Shown: positions 46,292 to 56,966, counted from the stretch's first letter. The stretch: DNA of 64,000 nucleotides from Rhizobium mesoamericanum STM3625 (GCF_000312665.1 NZ_HF536772.1:1720753-1784752); one strand, 5' to 3'. Notes: generated by a model not told the origin, from the letters alone. Translations and numbers: made by a program.

Positions 46292-47044
46292 ATGACAGAG
46301 CAGGTTATCGTCGAGCAGAATGCCCCTCACCCCAGCATCCAGATCATCCGGCTCAACAGGCCGGAAAAGAAGAACGCCATCACCCGCGCGATGTATCGGA
46401 AAATCACAGACGCATTGGTTGCCGCCAATGCCGATGCGACGATTAAGGCGACGGCCATTCTCGGCACCGAAGGCTGTTTTTCGGCCGGCAATGACCTCGG
46501 TGATTTCCTTGCTGCTGCGATGGGCGGCGCGATGCCCCGAGAGATCGTCGAATTTCTCTATGCCATGGTCCGTTCCGAAAAGCCGATCGTCTCCGGTGTC
46601 GACGGGCTGGCAATCGGTATCGGAACCACAATGCACATGCATTGCGATCTGACGATCGCCTCAGCGCGCAGCCACTTCCGCACCCCGTTCGTTGATCTCG
46701 CCCTCGTTCCGGAAGCTGCGTCCAGCCTCCTTGCGCCGCGTATCATGGGGCATCAGCGCGCCTTCGCGCTTCTGGCTCTTGGCGAGGGGTTCTCCGGCGA
46801 GGAAGCACGCGACGCGGGACTTGTCTGGAAGGTATCAGCACCCGATGCGGTCGAAGCCACGACGCTCGCAACCGCCGCCAAGCTTGCAGCCAAGCCGCCG
46901 GAAGCGCTCAAGATAGCTCGTAACCTGATCCGCGGCGACCGCGAGGAGATCATTGCCCGCATCGATGATGAGGCACGGCATTTCTTCGAGCGTCTCCACA
47001 GTACTGAAGCGAGGGCCGCGTTCGAAGCTTTCATGCGCCGTTAA
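46292..47044 (+). CDS. Enoyl-CoA hydratase/isomerase family protein
   Basis: A 250-aa crotonase-fold protein, probably acting with the dehydrogenase just upstream. Family segments are [23 protein letters not shown], the oxyanion-hole [13 protein letters not shown] and [21 protein letters not shown]. Of the two catalytic Glu residues typical of true hydratases, one position falls in SAGNDL-type context and the second in the [13 protein letters not shown] segment (Glu present), so isomerase-like or hydratase activity is possible. A terminator lies 34 bases downstream. Confidence 0.9.
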   Translation: MTEQVIVEQNAPHPSIQIIRLNRPEKKNAITRAMYRKITDALVAANADATIKATAILGTEGCFSAGNDLGDFLAAAMGGAMPREIVEFLYAMVRSEKPIVSGVDGLAIGIGTTMHMHCDLTIASARSHFRTPFVDLALVPEAASSLLAPRIMGHQRAFALLALGEGFSGEEARDAGLVWKVSAPDAVEATTLATAAKLAAKPPEALKIARNLIRGDREEIIARIDDEARHFFERLHSTEARAAFEAFMRR

Positions 47045-47077
47045 CGCCGGAAAGTTTGAACGTCAGGACCTAATCGG

Positions 47078-47106
47078 ATGCCCGCTTGTCGCGGGCATTT
47101 CTGTTT
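47078..47106 (+). terminator. Intrinsic terminator of the hydratase operon
   Basis: ATGCCCGC pairs perfectly with GCGGGCAT around a five-base loop, followed by TTCTGTTT. Confidence 0.8.
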
Positions 47107-47160
47107 GCATGAGGCCAGCGGCTCAGCTACGCGGCGAACGCGCTCGCATTAATATTACTT

Positions 47161-47175
47161 TTAATCAAATTTTAC
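47161..47175 (+). promoter_or_regulatory. CtrA-like motif upstream of the second MCP gene
   Basis: TTAA-TCAAATT-TTAC agrees with TTAA-N7-TTAA at seven of eight positions; a second partial match (TTAA-N7-TTTA) overlaps it at 47149-47163. It is about 130 bases before the MCP start. Confidence 0.4.
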
Positions 47176-47306
47176 GGATCTTCGTCTCTAGTGAGATCCA
47201 ATGCATGACGCAGGACCGATATCGTCCATCACCAAGGCGAGTGACACGCAAGCGATCGATCCAGATCGGTTGGGCCTTGTCACTTTGGCCGCGCGAGACC
47301 GCCCCC

Positions 47307-49127
47307 ATGTCCAAAATAAAGATAAAAACGCTCCTTCCACTACTCTTCCTGTCTCTTGTTTTCATCGCCTTGGTACAGGGTGCGATCGCGGCGTTCTCGC
47401 TGACCAATCTGCAAGCCAATACCCGGCAGATTGGTGCGCAGAACATTCCGAACAGCGAGCGGCTTCATGCGATCGTCACGACGCTGAACGACGTTCGTCG
47501 CAGCTACGCCGACTACCTCCTTGCCACGGGCAAAACGGACTTCCGCAATGCAGAAACGACGCTAAAGGCCCGCCGCCAGCGTTTAGCCACGGCGATCGAC
47601 GTGTTCGAAAAGCAGCCGAAGAGCGACTACATGAGCCAGAATTTTGATAGGCTGCGGAAGGCGCTCGCCAATGATGCCGCGCTTGCCGACAAGATCATTG
47701 CCCTTGCGCTTGATAATAAGCGCAGCCAGGCAAACATTCTCTATCGTGGCGAACTCTCGATGTCCGCCAACAACATTCAGACCCTCGTTGACGGAATGCT
47801 GGCAAAGGACCGGCAGTCGACCGATGCGGCGCTCGCCGCCGCGGCCGGCAACTACAGCGCAGGCGTCCTGTCAATCGTCGGTGGCCTCGCTGTCGCGCTG
47901 GCCGTCGCAGTCGCTGCCGCTTTTCTCGCCTGGAAGCGTATTTCACAGCCGATCTCGAAAATCGCCACACGCATGGCCCGTCTGGCAGACGGCGAGCTCG
48001 ATGCCGCCGTTCCCTATGCGGGGCGCAAGGATGAGATCGGCGACATGGCGGCCGCCGTTGCAGTCTTCCGCGACAACTCCTTCGCACGCCTCGACCTCGA
48101 ACGCAGCGCCGAGCACACCCGCGAACAGGTGCAGCAGGAGCGATCGCGCAACGAAGCATCGAAAGCTCGCGAAGCCGCGGAAATCCAGCATGCCGTCAAT
48201 GCGCTTGCGAAGGCGCTGGGCGCGCTCTCCGACGGTAATCTTACGCAGACGATCGAGACACCTTTCGCTGATCATCTCGATCGCCTGCGCAGCGATTTTA
48301 ATACTTCCATTGCCAGGCTGCGGGCGGTTCTACAGGAGGTCGGTGACAATGCTCATGCGATCGACGCAGGCGCCGGAGAAATTCGTACGGCCGCGGACGG
48401 TCTTGCGCGCCGCACCGAGCAGCAGGCCGCCTCCATCGAGGAAACGGCAGCAGCACTCGAAGAGATCACGACGACCGTCAAGGACACGGCTCGTCGCGCG
48501 GAAGAAGCCGGCACGCTGGTCACCCGTACACGCTCCGGCGCGGAAGAGTCCGGCAACATCGTTCGCAAGGCGGTTATCGCGATGACCGAGATTGAGCAGT
48601 CGTCGCAGAAGATCGCCAATATTATCAGCGTGATCGACGACATCGCCTTCCAGACCAACCTGCTGGCGCTGAACGCCGGCGTTGAGGCTGCACGTGCCGG
48701 TGAAGCCGGCAAGGGCTTTGCCGTCGTCGCTCAGGAAGTCCGCGAACTGGCGCAGCGTTCGGCCAAGGCCGCAAAGGAAATCGAGAGCCTGATCAGCGCC
48801 TCCAACGCTCAGGTCCGGTCGGGCGTCGCGCTCGTTGGCGACACCGGAAAGGCGTTGGAGGCGATCGTCGGCCAGGTCCAGGAGATCAGCCGTCATGTCG
48901 ATGCGATCGTCACCGCGACCCGCGAGCAATCGACCGGACTTGCCGAGATCAACACTGCCGTCAACACGATGGACCAGGGCACGCAGCAGAATGCCGCCAT
49001 GGTTGAGGAACAGACTGCAGCGAGCCATGGGTTAGCACAAGAAGCGGCGAAGCTGATGCAGTTGCTCCGCCAGTTCACTCTGAAGACCGCGTCCCAGGCT
49101 GCCGCCCATAGCAATCGCGCCGCCTGA
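47307..49127 (+). CDS. Methyl-accepting chemotaxis protein, four-helix-bundle type
   Basis: A 606-aa chemoreceptor. TM1 ([22 protein letters not shown]) is followed by a periplasmic helical domain ([22 protein letters not shown]) of the 4HB_MCP type, TM2 ([21 protein letters not shown]), HAMP, and the cytoplasmic signalling domain with the tip [21 protein letters not shown]. It ends in AAHSNRAA with no CheR-docking pentapeptide. The ATG at 47307 is chosen because TM1 begins there; the longer frame from 46953 runs into the hydratase gene. The ligand is unknown. Confidence 0.93.
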   Translation: MSKIKIKTLLPLLFLSLVFIALVQGAIAAFSLTNLQANTRQIGAQNIPNSERLHAIVTTLNDVRRSYADYLLATGKTDFRNAETTLKARRQRLATAIDVFEKQPKSDYMSQNFDRLRKALANDAALADKIIALALDNKRSQANILYRGELSMSANNIQTLVDGMLAKDRQSTDAALAAAAGNYSAGVLSIVGGLAVALAVAVAAAFLAWKRISQPISKIATRMARLADGELDAAVPYAGRKDEIGDMAAAVAVFRDNSFARLDLERSAEHTREQVQQERSRNEASKAREAAEIQHAVNALAKALGALSDGNLTQTIETPFADHLDRLRSDFNTSIARLRAVLQEVGDNAHAIDAGAGEIRTAADGLARRTEQQAASIEETAAALEEITTTVKDTARRAEEAGTLVTRTRSGAEESGNIVRKAVIAMTEIEQSSQKIANIISVIDDIAFQTNLLALNAGVEAARAGEAGKGFAVVAQEVRELAQRSAKAAKEIESLISASNAQVRSGVALVGDTGKALEAIVGQVQEISRHVDAIVTATREQSTGLAEINTAVNTMDQGTQQNAAMVEEQTAASHGLAQEAAKLMQLLRQFTLKTASQAAAHSNRAA

Positions 49128-49161
49128 CGCACGTAAAGCTCAGCACAAAAGCGTCCGAGAA

Positions 49162-49183
49162 TGAACTGCCCCCGAAAGTTGGA
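49162..49183 (+). mobile_element. Possible remnant of an IS3-type end
   Basis: The 22 bases starting TGAACTGCCCCCGAAAGTTG resemble terminal inverted repeats of IS3-group elements. No transposase and no second end are seen, so if correct it is only a scar. Confidence 0.2.
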
Positions 49184-49354
49184 AAATCTTCGAGGTCAGT
49201 TTAGAAATGCTGGGCCTTTTACTGATACTGGAATGTCCCCAATTAGGTGGCTCGCGACAGGGATGACGGGGAGCTTCCAGAGCCGGCGATCTTGTTGCAA
49301 AGATCACGACTTCCTCCACGTTGCGGTTGGCCCTGGGCGCACGGCGACCGGTTA

Positions 49355-50605
49355 TTATTTTTCCAGCGTAGCCACGACCTCGACATGGGGCGTCCACAGG
49401 AATTGGTCGATCGGCGTCACACCGGTGATCCGATAACCGCCCTCGACGAGGAGAGCGAGATCGCGGGCGAGCGTCACGGGATTACAGCTGACCGCCACGA
49501 CTTTCTTCACGTTCGAGCGCGCCAGTTCCTTGCACTGAAATTCGGCGCCGGCGCGCGGCGGATCAAAGACCACGGCGTCGTAGACCTTCAGCTCCGAGGT
49601 CATCAGCGGTCGCCGGAAAAGGTCCCGTTTCTCAACACTGACAGGCTTCAGCCCCTGCGTGTTGCGGGCGGCATGATCGAGTGCTGAGAGCGGCTTGTCC
49701 TCGCTCTCCACCGCATGCACGCGACCGACGCGGGCAAGGCGGAGCGAGAATGTGCCGGCGCCGGCGAAAAGATCGGCGATGCGTTTTGCCTTGCCGACAT
49801 GCGCCAGTACCAACTCTGCCATTGCATCTTCCGCCGGCTTGGTTGCCTGTGTGAAGCTGCCGGGCGGGGGGACGACGTTGACGCCGCCGAAATCGATAAT
49901 CGGCTTGGACGGTTCGACGAGGATCTCGTCGTTGAGCGAGACGCGGGCGATACCCCGAAGGGAAAGTACGGTCTCGATTGCCTTGCGACGTTGCTGGTCG
50001 GTGAGCTTCTTGATGCCGTCGACCGCCAGATCGAGGCCCGAAAGGGTCTCCAATACGGTAATGCGGAACGCTTCGGCGCCAATGGCAAGTGCTGCCCCAA
50101 TCGCCTTGATCGCCGGCAGCTTGGCCATGATGCCCGCCGACGAGATGGGACATTCGTCGATAGCGACGATATGGTGGCTTTCAGCTTGATTGAAACCGAT
50201 CAGCATGTCCTTTTCAGTCCGCCGCGCAGCGAAGACGACGCGGCGGCGCTCGCCGGGATGTGCGGCGACTAGATCGGCAACGTCAGGCGTCAGCCCCTTT
50301 GTTTTCAACGCATCGACGACGAGCTGCCGCTTGAAGCGGCGGTAGGTCGCATCGTTCATGTGCTGCAGGCTGCATCCGCCGCAGCTTCCGTTTACACCGT
50401 CGGGGCCGAAATGGCGGCACGGCGGGTCCTGACGATCCGCCGATGGAGTTGCTATGGACATTAGCGTACCATGGCTTTTGAGGCGTGCGATGGCGACGGT
50501 TTCACCCGGTAGGGTGAAGGGCACGTAGATCGGCCCTCCGTCTGCATGCGCGATCCCGTCGCCCTGGGCGCCAAGCTTTTCGATCGTAACTGTTTGCGTG
50601 CTCAC
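49355..50605 (-). CDS. TrmA/RlmD-family RNA m5U methyltransferase
   Basis: A 416-aa class I SAM-dependent methyltransferase of the RNA m5U family. The N-terminal TRAM domain (VTIEKLGAQGDGIAHADGGPIYVPFTLPGE) is followed by Cys ligands for a 4Fe-4S cluster (CRHFGPDGVNGSCGGCSLQHM, DECPI), the SAM loop VVFDPPRAGAEFQCKEL and the catalytic Cys in VVAVSCNPVTLARDLALL. It methylates C5 of a uridine in rRNA or tRNA. The start is the GTG at 50605, whose last bases overlap the stop of tlyA (GTGA), so the two are translationally coupled. Alternative starts further upstream would run into tlyA. Confidence 0.93.
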   Translation of the reverse strand: MSTQTVTIEKLGAQGDGIAHADGGPIYVPFTLPGETVAIARLKSHGTLMSIATPSADRQDPPCRHFGPDGVNGSCGGCSLQHMNDATYRRFKRQLVVDALKTKGLTPDVADLVAAHPGERRRVVFAARRTEKDMLIGFNQAESHHIVAIDECPISSAGIMAKLPAIKAIGAALAIGAEAFRITVLETLSGLDLAVDGIKKLTDQQRRKAIETVLSLRGIARVSLNDEILVEPSKPIIDFGGVNVVPPPGSFTQATKPAEDAMAELVLAHVGKAKRIADLFAGAGTFSLRLARVGRVHAVESEDKPLSALDHAARNTQGLKPVSVEKRDLFRRPLMTSELKVYDAVVFDPPRAGAEFQCKELARSNVKKVVAVSCNPVTLARDLALLVEGGYRITGVTPIDQFLWTPHVEVVATLEK

Positions 50606-51348
50606 GGTTTCGTTCCTGCGAGTAGAAATTCCTGGTTCCCGTCGCCACCGGCGATCGGGGAGGGGATGAGACCAAGGCTGTTCCAGCCCATATCCTCGAC
50701 GAACCAACGCTCGAGTTCTGCTGCGACATCAGGCGCCGAAGACGGGTCCTTGAGAAGCCCGCCTTTGCCGATTGCAGAGCGCCCGGCTTCGAACTGTGGT
50801 TTGACGAGAAGAGCTGCGACGGCTCCCTCTTCCGCAAGATTGAGGGCAGGGGGCAACGCCAGTTTCAGCGAGATGAAGGAGACGTCCGACACGACGAAGG
50901 TGACCGCGTGCGCGAGGTCTTCGGCTCTCAGGTTGCGAGCGTTCAGTCCTTCGATGTTGGTCACGCGAGGATCGTTCGATATACGAGGATGCATCTGGCC
51001 ATGTCCGACGTCGATTGCAGTGACGTGTTCGGCACCGCGCGCCAGCAAAACTTCCGTGAAGCCGCCGGTTGATGCGCCCACGTCGAGACAGTGCTGTCCT
51101 GACGGGTCGAGCCTGAAATGATCCAGCGCGGCGGCCAGCTTCAACGCAGCGCGCGAGACATAGTCCTGCGCCGGATCGTCGATTTCGATGGTGGAGTCTT
51201 CGCCAAACAGCGCGCCGGCCTTCGTCACCACCTTGCCGCCGACCTTTACGGTGCCGCGCTGCACGGCATCGCGCGCGCGGGAGCGGCTGGCGAAGAGACC
51301 AAGGCTAACAAGAAGCTGGTCGAGGCGTTGCGTGTTCTGATCTGACAT
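50602..51348 (-). CDS. tlyA: TlyA-family rRNA 2'-O-methyltransferase
   Basis: A 248-aa protein with an N-terminal S4 RNA-binding domain (RLDQLLVSLGLFASRSRARDAVQRGTVKV) and an FtsJ/RrmJ-type methyltransferase domain (CLDVGASTGGFTEVLLARGA, VSDVSFISLKLALP, LVKPQFEAG). TlyA proteins 2'-O-methylate cytidines in 16S and/or 23S rRNA and modulate capreomycin sensitivity in mycobacteria. It is coupled to the TrmA-family gene. In related rhizobia this block often adjoins dxs; here an MCP gene lies between on the other strand. Confidence 0.93.
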   Translation of the reverse strand: MSDQNTQRLDQLLVSLGLFASRSRARDAVQRGTVKVGGKVVTKAGALFGEDSTIEIDDPAQDYVSRAALKLAAALDHFRLDPSGQHCLDVGASTGGFTEVLLARGAEHVTAIDVGHGQMHPRISNDPRVTNIEGLNARNLRAEDLAHAVTFVVSDVSFISLKLALPPALNLAEEGAVAALLVKPQFEAGRSAIGKGGLLKDPSSAPDVAAELERWFVEDMGWNSLGLIPSPIAGGDGNQEFLLAGTKP

Positions 51349-51414
51349 GCGCTGTCCATGACGGGCAACGCCAGCAGTTGCAAGCCTTTTGTTGGAAGCC
51401 GGCGAAGGCGAGGC

Positions 51415-51581
51415 CTAGTTCCAAGAATTCGTTCCGAGGTCTCTCTTGGCAACCATCATTTCCACGGTCAGTTCCTTACCTTGGCAAGGAGCGTGGGCAG
51501 TTCCTTGCCGGTCATCTTTTCCGCTGCTTCCCCCGGGGCCATCGTCACCGTTATCGCGGTAACCCCAATAAGGACACGCAT
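51415..51581 (-). pseudogene. Small secreted protein, possibly frameshifted
   Basis: From ATG 51581, with a GGGAG ribosome-binding site about five bases before it, a 37-aa frame reads MRVLIGVTAITVTMAPGEAA (a signal-like start), then KMTGKELPTLLAKVRN and stops at 51468. A one-base shift at GCCAAGGTAAGG lets it continue as GKELTVEMMVAKRDLGTNSWN to a stop at 51415, giving about 55 aa. Either this is a short intact protein or one G has been lost. The KMTGKELxxLLAKGK pattern recalls small rhizobial secreted proteins, but no function is known. Confidence 0.45.
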
Positions 51582-51700
51582 AAACACTCTCCCAATGGCC
51601 TGATACACCCTCGGAAGAAAAGTGAAGATCCGGCTGGTAATTTAGAGTTGAACTACCTCGCAGCCGCTCAGCAAAGAGAACGATGCCGCGTCGCACAACC

Positions 51701-51714
51701 TTAAGCAAATTTAA
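51701..51714 (+). promoter_or_regulatory. CtrA-like motif upstream of the third MCP gene
   Basis: TTAA-GCAAAT-TTAA has both half-sites but a six-base spacer instead of seven. It lies about 170 bases before the MCP start. Confidence 0.3.
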
Positions 51715-51882
51715 AGTCTGCCGCCATAGGGTCGGGCGGATTGCAGTGGCTCGTGAGGCCGCTTCCCCGCCATGATGGCTTCCTCCCCAATTTGCCGATC
51801 ATGTTCCCATCCGCCGAATTTTTCGGGCATGCCTTGGCGTGCCGTTTCCCCATGGCCGTGGGCCGTCAGGAGAGATTGACTG

Positions 51883-53820
51883 ATGTTTGCTAGCCGCATG
51901 TCCCTAAATGGTAAGCTCGCTGCGACATTCGCAGTGCTGATCCTTATCTTTCTGTCCGTTTCCGCCTTTGTCTACTCGAAAGCAGGCGCCGTTGCGGCCG
52001 CTTCCGAGCGTCAGAAGAAATCCGAGCGTTTGGTCAATCAGATCGATGACGCCCTGCAAGCCATGCTCGAACAGGCGGTAAACCTGCGGGGATTCCTGCT
52101 TTTCCGCAGCGACAGCACCTATGGCGACATCTTTGCCAACCGCGAGCGCATGCTGAAGGCGATCGCTGCGGCACGCGAAACCGCAGCCGGTAAGAGCGAA
52201 TTCATCCAGCAGATCGATGGCATGCAGAAGGCTGCTGATCTCTATTTCCATGAGCTTGCCGAGCCGCAGTCCAAGGCTCGCAAGGAAACCGACATGCCGG
52301 TCGACCAGATTGTCAAGATCGGTGTCAACGAAACCAAGGGCCAGCTCGATGGCTTCCGCCAGGCGTCCGCCAAGATCAAGGCTGCTGCCCGCGAAGACTC
52401 AGACGCCCTTGCTGCCATTCAGGCGGACGCCAGCAGCGATCTCACCACCACGCTGCTAGTCGGTGGTGTCGCCGCTGGCCTTGCTGCCGTCCTGCTTGCC
52501 TGGATGCTGTCGCGCAGCATCGTCCGGCCGATCGTCGGCATGACCTCGGCGATGGGTCGCCTTTCAGGCGGCGAGATCAATATCGACGTTCCGGCCCTGG
52601 ACCGAAAGGACGAGGTTGGCCGCATGGCGCAGTCGGTTCTGGTCTTCAAGGACGCGGCCATTGAGAAGCTTCGCCTCTCCGATGAAACGGATCGCATGCG
52701 CAGCGATGCCGAGCGTCAACGCCAGATGAGCGACGAACAGAAGGCGCGTGAGGAAGCCGAACTTCGCTTCGCGATCGAAGGCCTTGCCGGCGGTTTGTCG
52801 GATCTCGCCAACGGCAATGTCGCCGTTCGCATCACGACGCCGTTCTCATCGCAATTCGATCGCTTGCGCAACGACTTTAACAACGCCGTCGAGAAGCTGC
52901 AGGGCGCGCTTCAGTCCGTCGGCCGTAATGCATCCGCCATCAATGCCGGCGCCGGTGAAATCCGCTCGGCTGCCGACGACCTTGCACGCCGCACCGAACA
53001 GCAGGCTGCTGCCGTCGAGCAAACCGCGGCAGCGCTCGAAGAGGTTACCACGACCGTTCGCGACTCCGCCAAGCGCGCCGAGGATGTCGGTCAACTTGTC
53101 GAGCGCACGCGCCTCGGCGCCGAAAAGTCCGGCGACGTCGTCCGCAAGGCCGTCTCTGCTATGCAGGAAATCGAGAAATCGTCCGGTGAGATCAGCAACA
53201 TCATCGGTGTGATCGATGACATCGCCTTCCAGACCAACCTGTTGGCGCTGAATGCAGGTGTCGAAGCAGCCCGTGCAGGTGAGGCGGGCAAGGGGTTTGC
53301 TGTCGTGGCGCAAGAAGTCCGCGAGTTGGCTCAGCGCTCCGCGAATGCCGCAAAGGAGATCAAGGCGCTGATCAACACCTCGGGCACGCAGGTCAATGCC
53401 GGTGTGTCGCTCGTCGACGAAACTGGCAAGGCGCTCGCAGAGATTGTCGGTGCCGTGCAGGAGATCAACAAGCACGTCAGTGCAATTGTGACCGCAACGC
53501 GGGAGCAGTCGATTGGACTGCAGGAAATCAACACGGCCGTCAATAACATGGATCAGGGCACACAGCAGAATGCGGCCATGGTCGAAGAGCAGACGGCGGC
53601 CAGCCACTCACTCGCGCAAGAGGCAGCAGCTCTCGACGATCTGCTAGCTCAGTTCAATCTCGGCCGTGCACGCACCGACGCACCGAAGGCTGCGGTTGCC
53701 GGTGCGGCGTCGCGCCCCGTAGCTTCGCCGGCTCGCGCTCTGACGCGCACCGTCGCCAAGGCCTTTGGCGGCAAGGCTGCAACGGCCGCCGCTGTTCAGG
53801 AAGACTGGACGGAATTTTGA
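51883..53820 (+). CDS. Methyl-accepting chemotaxis protein with CheR-docking tail
   Basis: A 645-aa chemoreceptor. TM1 ([20 protein letters not shown]) leads to a periplasmic CHASE3-like helical domain ([25 protein letters not shown]), then TM2 ([19 protein letters not shown]), a HAMP domain and the signalling coiled coil with tip [21 protein letters not shown]. Unlike the other two MCPs it ends in DWTEF, which fits the xWxxF pentapeptide that recruits CheR (and CheB). It may therefore help methylation of other receptors. The ATG at 51883 has a GGAG upstream. A terminator follows. Confidence 0.94.
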   Translation: MFASRMSLNGKLAATFAVLILIFLSVSAFVYSKAGAVAAASERQKKSERLVNQIDDALQAMLEQAVNLRGFLLFRSDSTYGDIFANRERMLKAIAAARETAAGKSEFIQQIDGMQKAADLYFHELAEPQSKARKETDMPVDQIVKIGVNETKGQLDGFRQASAKIKAAAREDSDALAAIQADASSDLTTTLLVGGVAAGLAAVLLAWMLSRSIVRPIVGMTSAMGRLSGGEINIDVPALDRKDEVGRMAQSVLVFKDAAIEKLRLSDETDRMRSDAERQRQMSDEQKAREEAELRFAIEGLAGGLSDLANGNVAVRITTPFSSQFDRLRNDFNNAVEKLQGALQSVGRNASAINAGAGEIRSAADDLARRTEQQAAAVEQTAAALEEVTTTVRDSAKRAEDVGQLVERTRLGAEKSGDVVRKAVSAMQEIEKSSGEISNIIGVIDDIAFQTNLLALNAGVEAARAGEAGKGFAVVAQEVRELAQRSANAAKEIKALINTSGTQVNAGVSLVDETGKALAEIVGAVQEINKHVSAIVTATREQSIGLQEINTAVNNMDQGTQQNAAMVEEQTAASHSLAQEAAALDDLLAQFNLGRARTDAPKAAVAGAASRPVASPARALTRTVAKAFGGKAATAAAVQEDWTEF

Positions 53821-53845
53821 GCTGAAGGCACGGAACAAACCAAAG

Positions 53846-53869
53846 AAGGCCCCGGTTTCCGGGGCCTTT
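53846..53869. terminator. Intrinsic terminator
   Basis: AAGGCCCCGG pairs perfectly with CCGGGGCCTT around a TTT loop. It separates the MCP gene from convergent dxs and has A- and T-runs on both sides. Confidence 0.82.
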
Positions 53870-53892
53870 CCAGTTTGATGAAGGTGATCGGG

Positions 53893-55815
53893 TTAGCCGG
53901 TCGCGCCGACACCAAAGGCTGCCGGACGTCCGAGCACCTTGAAGACGGTCGAAACGATCCCAGCGCGGTCGAGCCCGGCATGGGCGTTCATTACCTCAGG
54001 TTTTGCCTGTTCCATCCAGATATCGGGCATAACAAGCGAGCGGATCTTCAGGCCATTGTCCAGCAGACCGTCCGTGGCCAGGAATTGCATGACCTGGCTG
54101 CCGAAGCCGCCGACAGCACCTTCCTCGACGGTGATCAGGATTTCGTGGTGGCGGGCAAGCTGGCGGATCAGATCATGATCCAGCGGCTTGGCAAAGCGCG
54201 CATCGGCAACCGTCGTTGAAAGACCCGCTGCATCAAGATCTTCGGCGGCAAGCAGACAGTCGGCCAGGCGTGTGCCGAAGGACAGCAGTGCTACCTTCGC
54301 GCCTTCCTTGACGATGCGGCCCTTGCCGATCTGCAGGATCTCGCCGCGCACCGGCATCTCAATGCCGACGCCTTCGCCACGTGGATATCGGAATGAAATT
54401 GGACCGGCATCGTAGGCCGCCGCCGTTCGCACCATGTGCTTCAGTTCGGCCTCATCGGCCGCTGCCATGACTACGAAGCCGGGCAGTGTCGCCAAAAACG
54501 TCGTATCAAACGATCCTGCATGGGTCGGCCCGTCGGCACCGACAAAACCGGCACGATCGATCGGGAAGCGAACCGGCAGGCCCTGGATCGCAACGTCGTG
54601 CACTACCTGGTCATAGGCGCGCTGCAGGAAGGTTGAGTAAAGAGCGGCAAACGGCTTGAAACCTTCGGCAGCTAGGCCGGCGGCAAACGTCACCGCATGC
54701 TGCTCGGCGATGCCGACATCGAAACACCGCGACGGGAAGACGCTTGCAAGCTTGTCAAGGCCGGTCCCGTTCGGCATGGCGGCGGTGATGCCGACGATCT
54801 TGTCGTCGAGCTCGGCTTCCTGTACCAGCGCTTCGGCGAATACGCTTGTGTAGCTCGGTGCGTTCGGCTTCACCTTCGCCTGCGCGCCGGTGATGACGTC
54901 GAACTTGTTGACGCCATGATACTTGTCGGCCGCAGCTTCGGCTGGCGCATAGCCCTTGCCCTTCTGCGTCACGACATGGATCAGCACCGGGCCGTTCGCG
55001 TTGTCCCTGACATTGCGCAGCACTGGCAGCAGATGTTCGAAGGAGTGACCGTCAATCGGGCCGATGTGGTAGAAACCCATCTCCTCGAACATGGTCCCGC
55101 CGGTCACGTAGCCCCGCGCATGTTCGACAGCGCGGGTGATGGCGCGGTCGACGTTCTTGCCGAGATAGGCCGTCAGCTTCTTGCCGAAATCCCGGAAGCC
55201 CATATAGGTGCGCCCGGACGCGAGGCGCGCGAGATAGGCGCTCATCGCGCCGGTGGGCGGCGCAATCGACATGTCGTTGTCGTTGAGGATGACAATCAGC
55301 CGGGCGTCGAGCGCACCCGCGTTGTTCAAGGCCTCGTAGGCCATGCCGGCCGACATCGCGCCGTCGCCGATCACGGCAATCACGCGGCGGTCGGTCTTGT
55401 CGAGTTCGGAAGCAACCGCCATGCCGAGGCCAGCGGAGATCGACGTCGAGGAATGCGCGGCGCCGAAGGGATCGTATTCGCTTTCCGCGCGCCGCGTGAA
55501 GCCCGAAAGACCGCCCTCCTGTCGCAGCGTACGGATACGATCGCGACGTCCGGTCAGAATCTTGTGAGGATAGCACTGGTGCCCGACATCGAAGATCAGC
55601 CGATCATCGGGCGTGTTGAAGACGCTATGGATCGCAATCGTCAATTCCACCACGCCAAGGCCGGCGCCAAGATGACCGCCGGTGCGGGATACCGCATCGA
55701 TCATTTCATCCCGAACCTCGCGCGCAAGCTGGGGCAAGTCGCGATCCTCCAGCTTTCGGAGGTCGGCTGGATAGGAAACCTTGTCCAGCAGCGGCGTCTT
55801 CGGCGGTTGTGTCAC
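53893..55815 (-). CDS. dxs: 1-deoxy-D-xylulose-5-phosphate synthase
   Basis: Dxs condenses pyruvate and glyceraldehyde-3-phosphate with thiamine diphosphate, the first step of the MEP isoprenoid pathway and a branch to thiamine and pyridoxal. The 640-aa protein has [17 protein letters not shown], the thiamine-binding [18 protein letters not shown] (GDG...N), [14 protein letters not shown] and [18 protein letters not shown]. Length is normal. It supplies the pathway continued by ispE and used by the polyprenyl synthase and UbiA in this window. Confidence 0.97.
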   Translation of the reverse strand: MTQPPKTPLLDKVSYPADLRKLEDRDLPQLAREVRDEMIDAVSRTGGHLGAGLGVVELTIAIHSVFNTPDDRLIFDVGHQCYPHKILTGRRDRIRTLRQEGGLSGFTRRAESEYDPFGAAHSSTSISAGLGMAVASELDKTDRRVIAVIGDGAMSAGMAYEALNNAGALDARLIVILNDNDMSIAPPTGAMSAYLARLASGRTYMGFRDFGKKLTAYLGKNVDRAITRAVEHARGYVTGGTMFEEMGFYHIGPIDGHSFEHLLPVLRNVRDNANGPVLIHVVTQKGKGYAPAEAAADKYHGVNKFDVITGAQAKVKPNAPSYTSVFAEALVQEAELDDKIVGITAAMPNGTGLDKLASVFPSRCFDVGIAEQHAVTFAAGLAAEGFKPFAALYSTFLQRAYDQVVHDVAIQGLPVRFPIDRAGFVGADGPTHAGSFDTTFLATLPGFVVMAAADEAELKHMVRTAAAYDAGPISFRYPRGEGVGIEMPVRGEILQIGKGRIVKEGAKVALLSFGTRLADCLLAAEDLDAAGLSTTVADARFAKPLDHDLIRQLARHHEILITVEEGAVGGFGSQVMQFLATDGLLDNGLKIRSLVMPDIWMEQAKPEVMNAHAGLDRAGIVSTVFKVLGRPAAFGVGATG

Positions 55816-55921
55816 GGGTGGGCGCTCTTTCTTGTCTTTCTTGGGCAGGATGCCTTTAAGCCATAAATTGCGGTGAAAAAAGTCGATTTCAAGAACGGCT
55901 GAAATTCCTCTCTAAAGGAGT

Positions 55922-56845
55922 TCAGCCTTCTGGCAAAGGTATGAATTCCTCTTCGTCCCCCGGAACAATGTCAAACCTGCCAGTTCGCCACTCTTCCTTT
56001 GCCTTTTCGATGCGCTCTTTAGAGGAGGAAACGAAGTTCCACCAGATGTAGCGTTTCGAGTTCAGCGCCGCTCCGCCGAACAACATCAGATGACATCCCT
56101 TGCTGCCGGCTTCGAGCGTGATCGCATCGCCGGGGTGGAAAACCAGCAGCTGATCGGCGGAAAATCTATCGCCGGATATCACCACTTCGCCTGATAGCAC
56201 GTAGGCGGCCCGTTCTTCGTGGCCCGCCGCGAAGGGAAACTTCACGCCGGGTTCCAGACTGACATCGGCATAGAGAGTGTCCGAGAACACCTTCACCGGC
56301 GATGACATTCCCTCGAACGATCCGATGACGACGCGCCCGCGCACCCCGCGTTCGTCGATGACTGGCATGTCACTCTTTTCGGTATGCGCAAAGGAGGGGT
56401 CGATCTCCTCTTTGTCATCGGGCAGCGCAAGCCAGGTCTGAAGGCCAGACATCAACAGCGGATGGCCACGCAAATTGTCTGGCGTGCGCTCCGAATGGAC
56501 GATGCCGCGTCCTGCCGTCATTAAGTTGATGTCGCCAGGGCGGATGACCTTCTCGGTGCCTAGGCTGTCCCGGTGCCGGATCTCGCCGTCGAACAGGTAA
56601 GTCACCGTCGAAAGCCCGATATGCGGATGCGGCCGCACATCGAGGGCCTCGTTCGGCTTCAGGATCGCCGGCCCCATGCGGTCGAAGAAGATGAACGGCC
56701 CGACCAACCGCCGCTGTCGCGTCGGCAGCGCTCGCCGCACCTCGAAACCGCCGATGTCACTGGTGCGCGGAATGATGAGATTTTCGATCGCGTCACAGCT
56801 GAAAGCGTCGCCGGGCAGAGGGTCTTTACCGGGGAAAAAGGACAT
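55922..56845 (-). CDS. Pirin family protein
   Basis: A 307-aa bicupin of the pirin family. The N-terminal cupin has RPHPHIGLSTVTYLFDGEIRHRDSLGT and GRGIVHSERT, holding the expected His/Glu metal ligands; the second cupin includes FPFAAGHEERAAYVLSGEVVI. Pirins have been linked to quercetin dioxygenase activity and regulatory roles; the substrate here is unknown. It sits between xseB and dxs on the same strand but 120 bases from each. Confidence 0.9.
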   Translation of the reverse strand: MSFFPGKDPLPGDAFSCDAIENLIIPRTSDIGGFEVRRALPTRQRRLVGPFIFFDRMGPAILKPNEALDVRPHPHIGLSTVTYLFDGEIRHRDSLGTEKVIRPGDINLMTAGRGIVHSERTPDNLRGHPLLMSGLQTWLALPDDKEEIDPSFAHTEKSDMPVIDERGVRGRVVIGSFEGMSSPVKVFSDTLYADVSLEPGVKFPFAAGHEERAAYVLSGEVVISGDRFSADQLLVFHPGDAITLEAGSKGCHLMLFGGAALNSKRYIWWNFVSSSKERIEKAKEEWRTGRFDIVPGDEEEFIPLPEG

Positions 56846-56966
56846 CGCAGATCTCCGATGAGCATTGGTTCTACGCTAGCCCGATTGATGATGGCGGACC
56901 AGGAAAACTTATCGCCCGAACAGCCACGCTCTTTTCAGGATGATAACGGTTTGGCTGGAGTTTTGC

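Larger units (their letters stand above)
51349..51882. other. 534-base gap with one small reverse reading frame
   Basis: Only the short secreted-protein frame at 51468-51581 and the MCP upstream region with a CtrA-like motif are supported. Longer open frames here on both strands look like chance. Confidence 0.5.

Noticed and set aside
46953..47306. N-terminal extension of the second MCP
   Set aside because: It overlaps the hydratase gene and crosses a terminator; the MCP's first transmembrane helix starts at ATG 47307.
51358..51603. An 81-codon plus-strand frame upstream of the third MCP
   Set aside because: It lies opposite the better-supported small reverse frame and has no ribosome-binding site.
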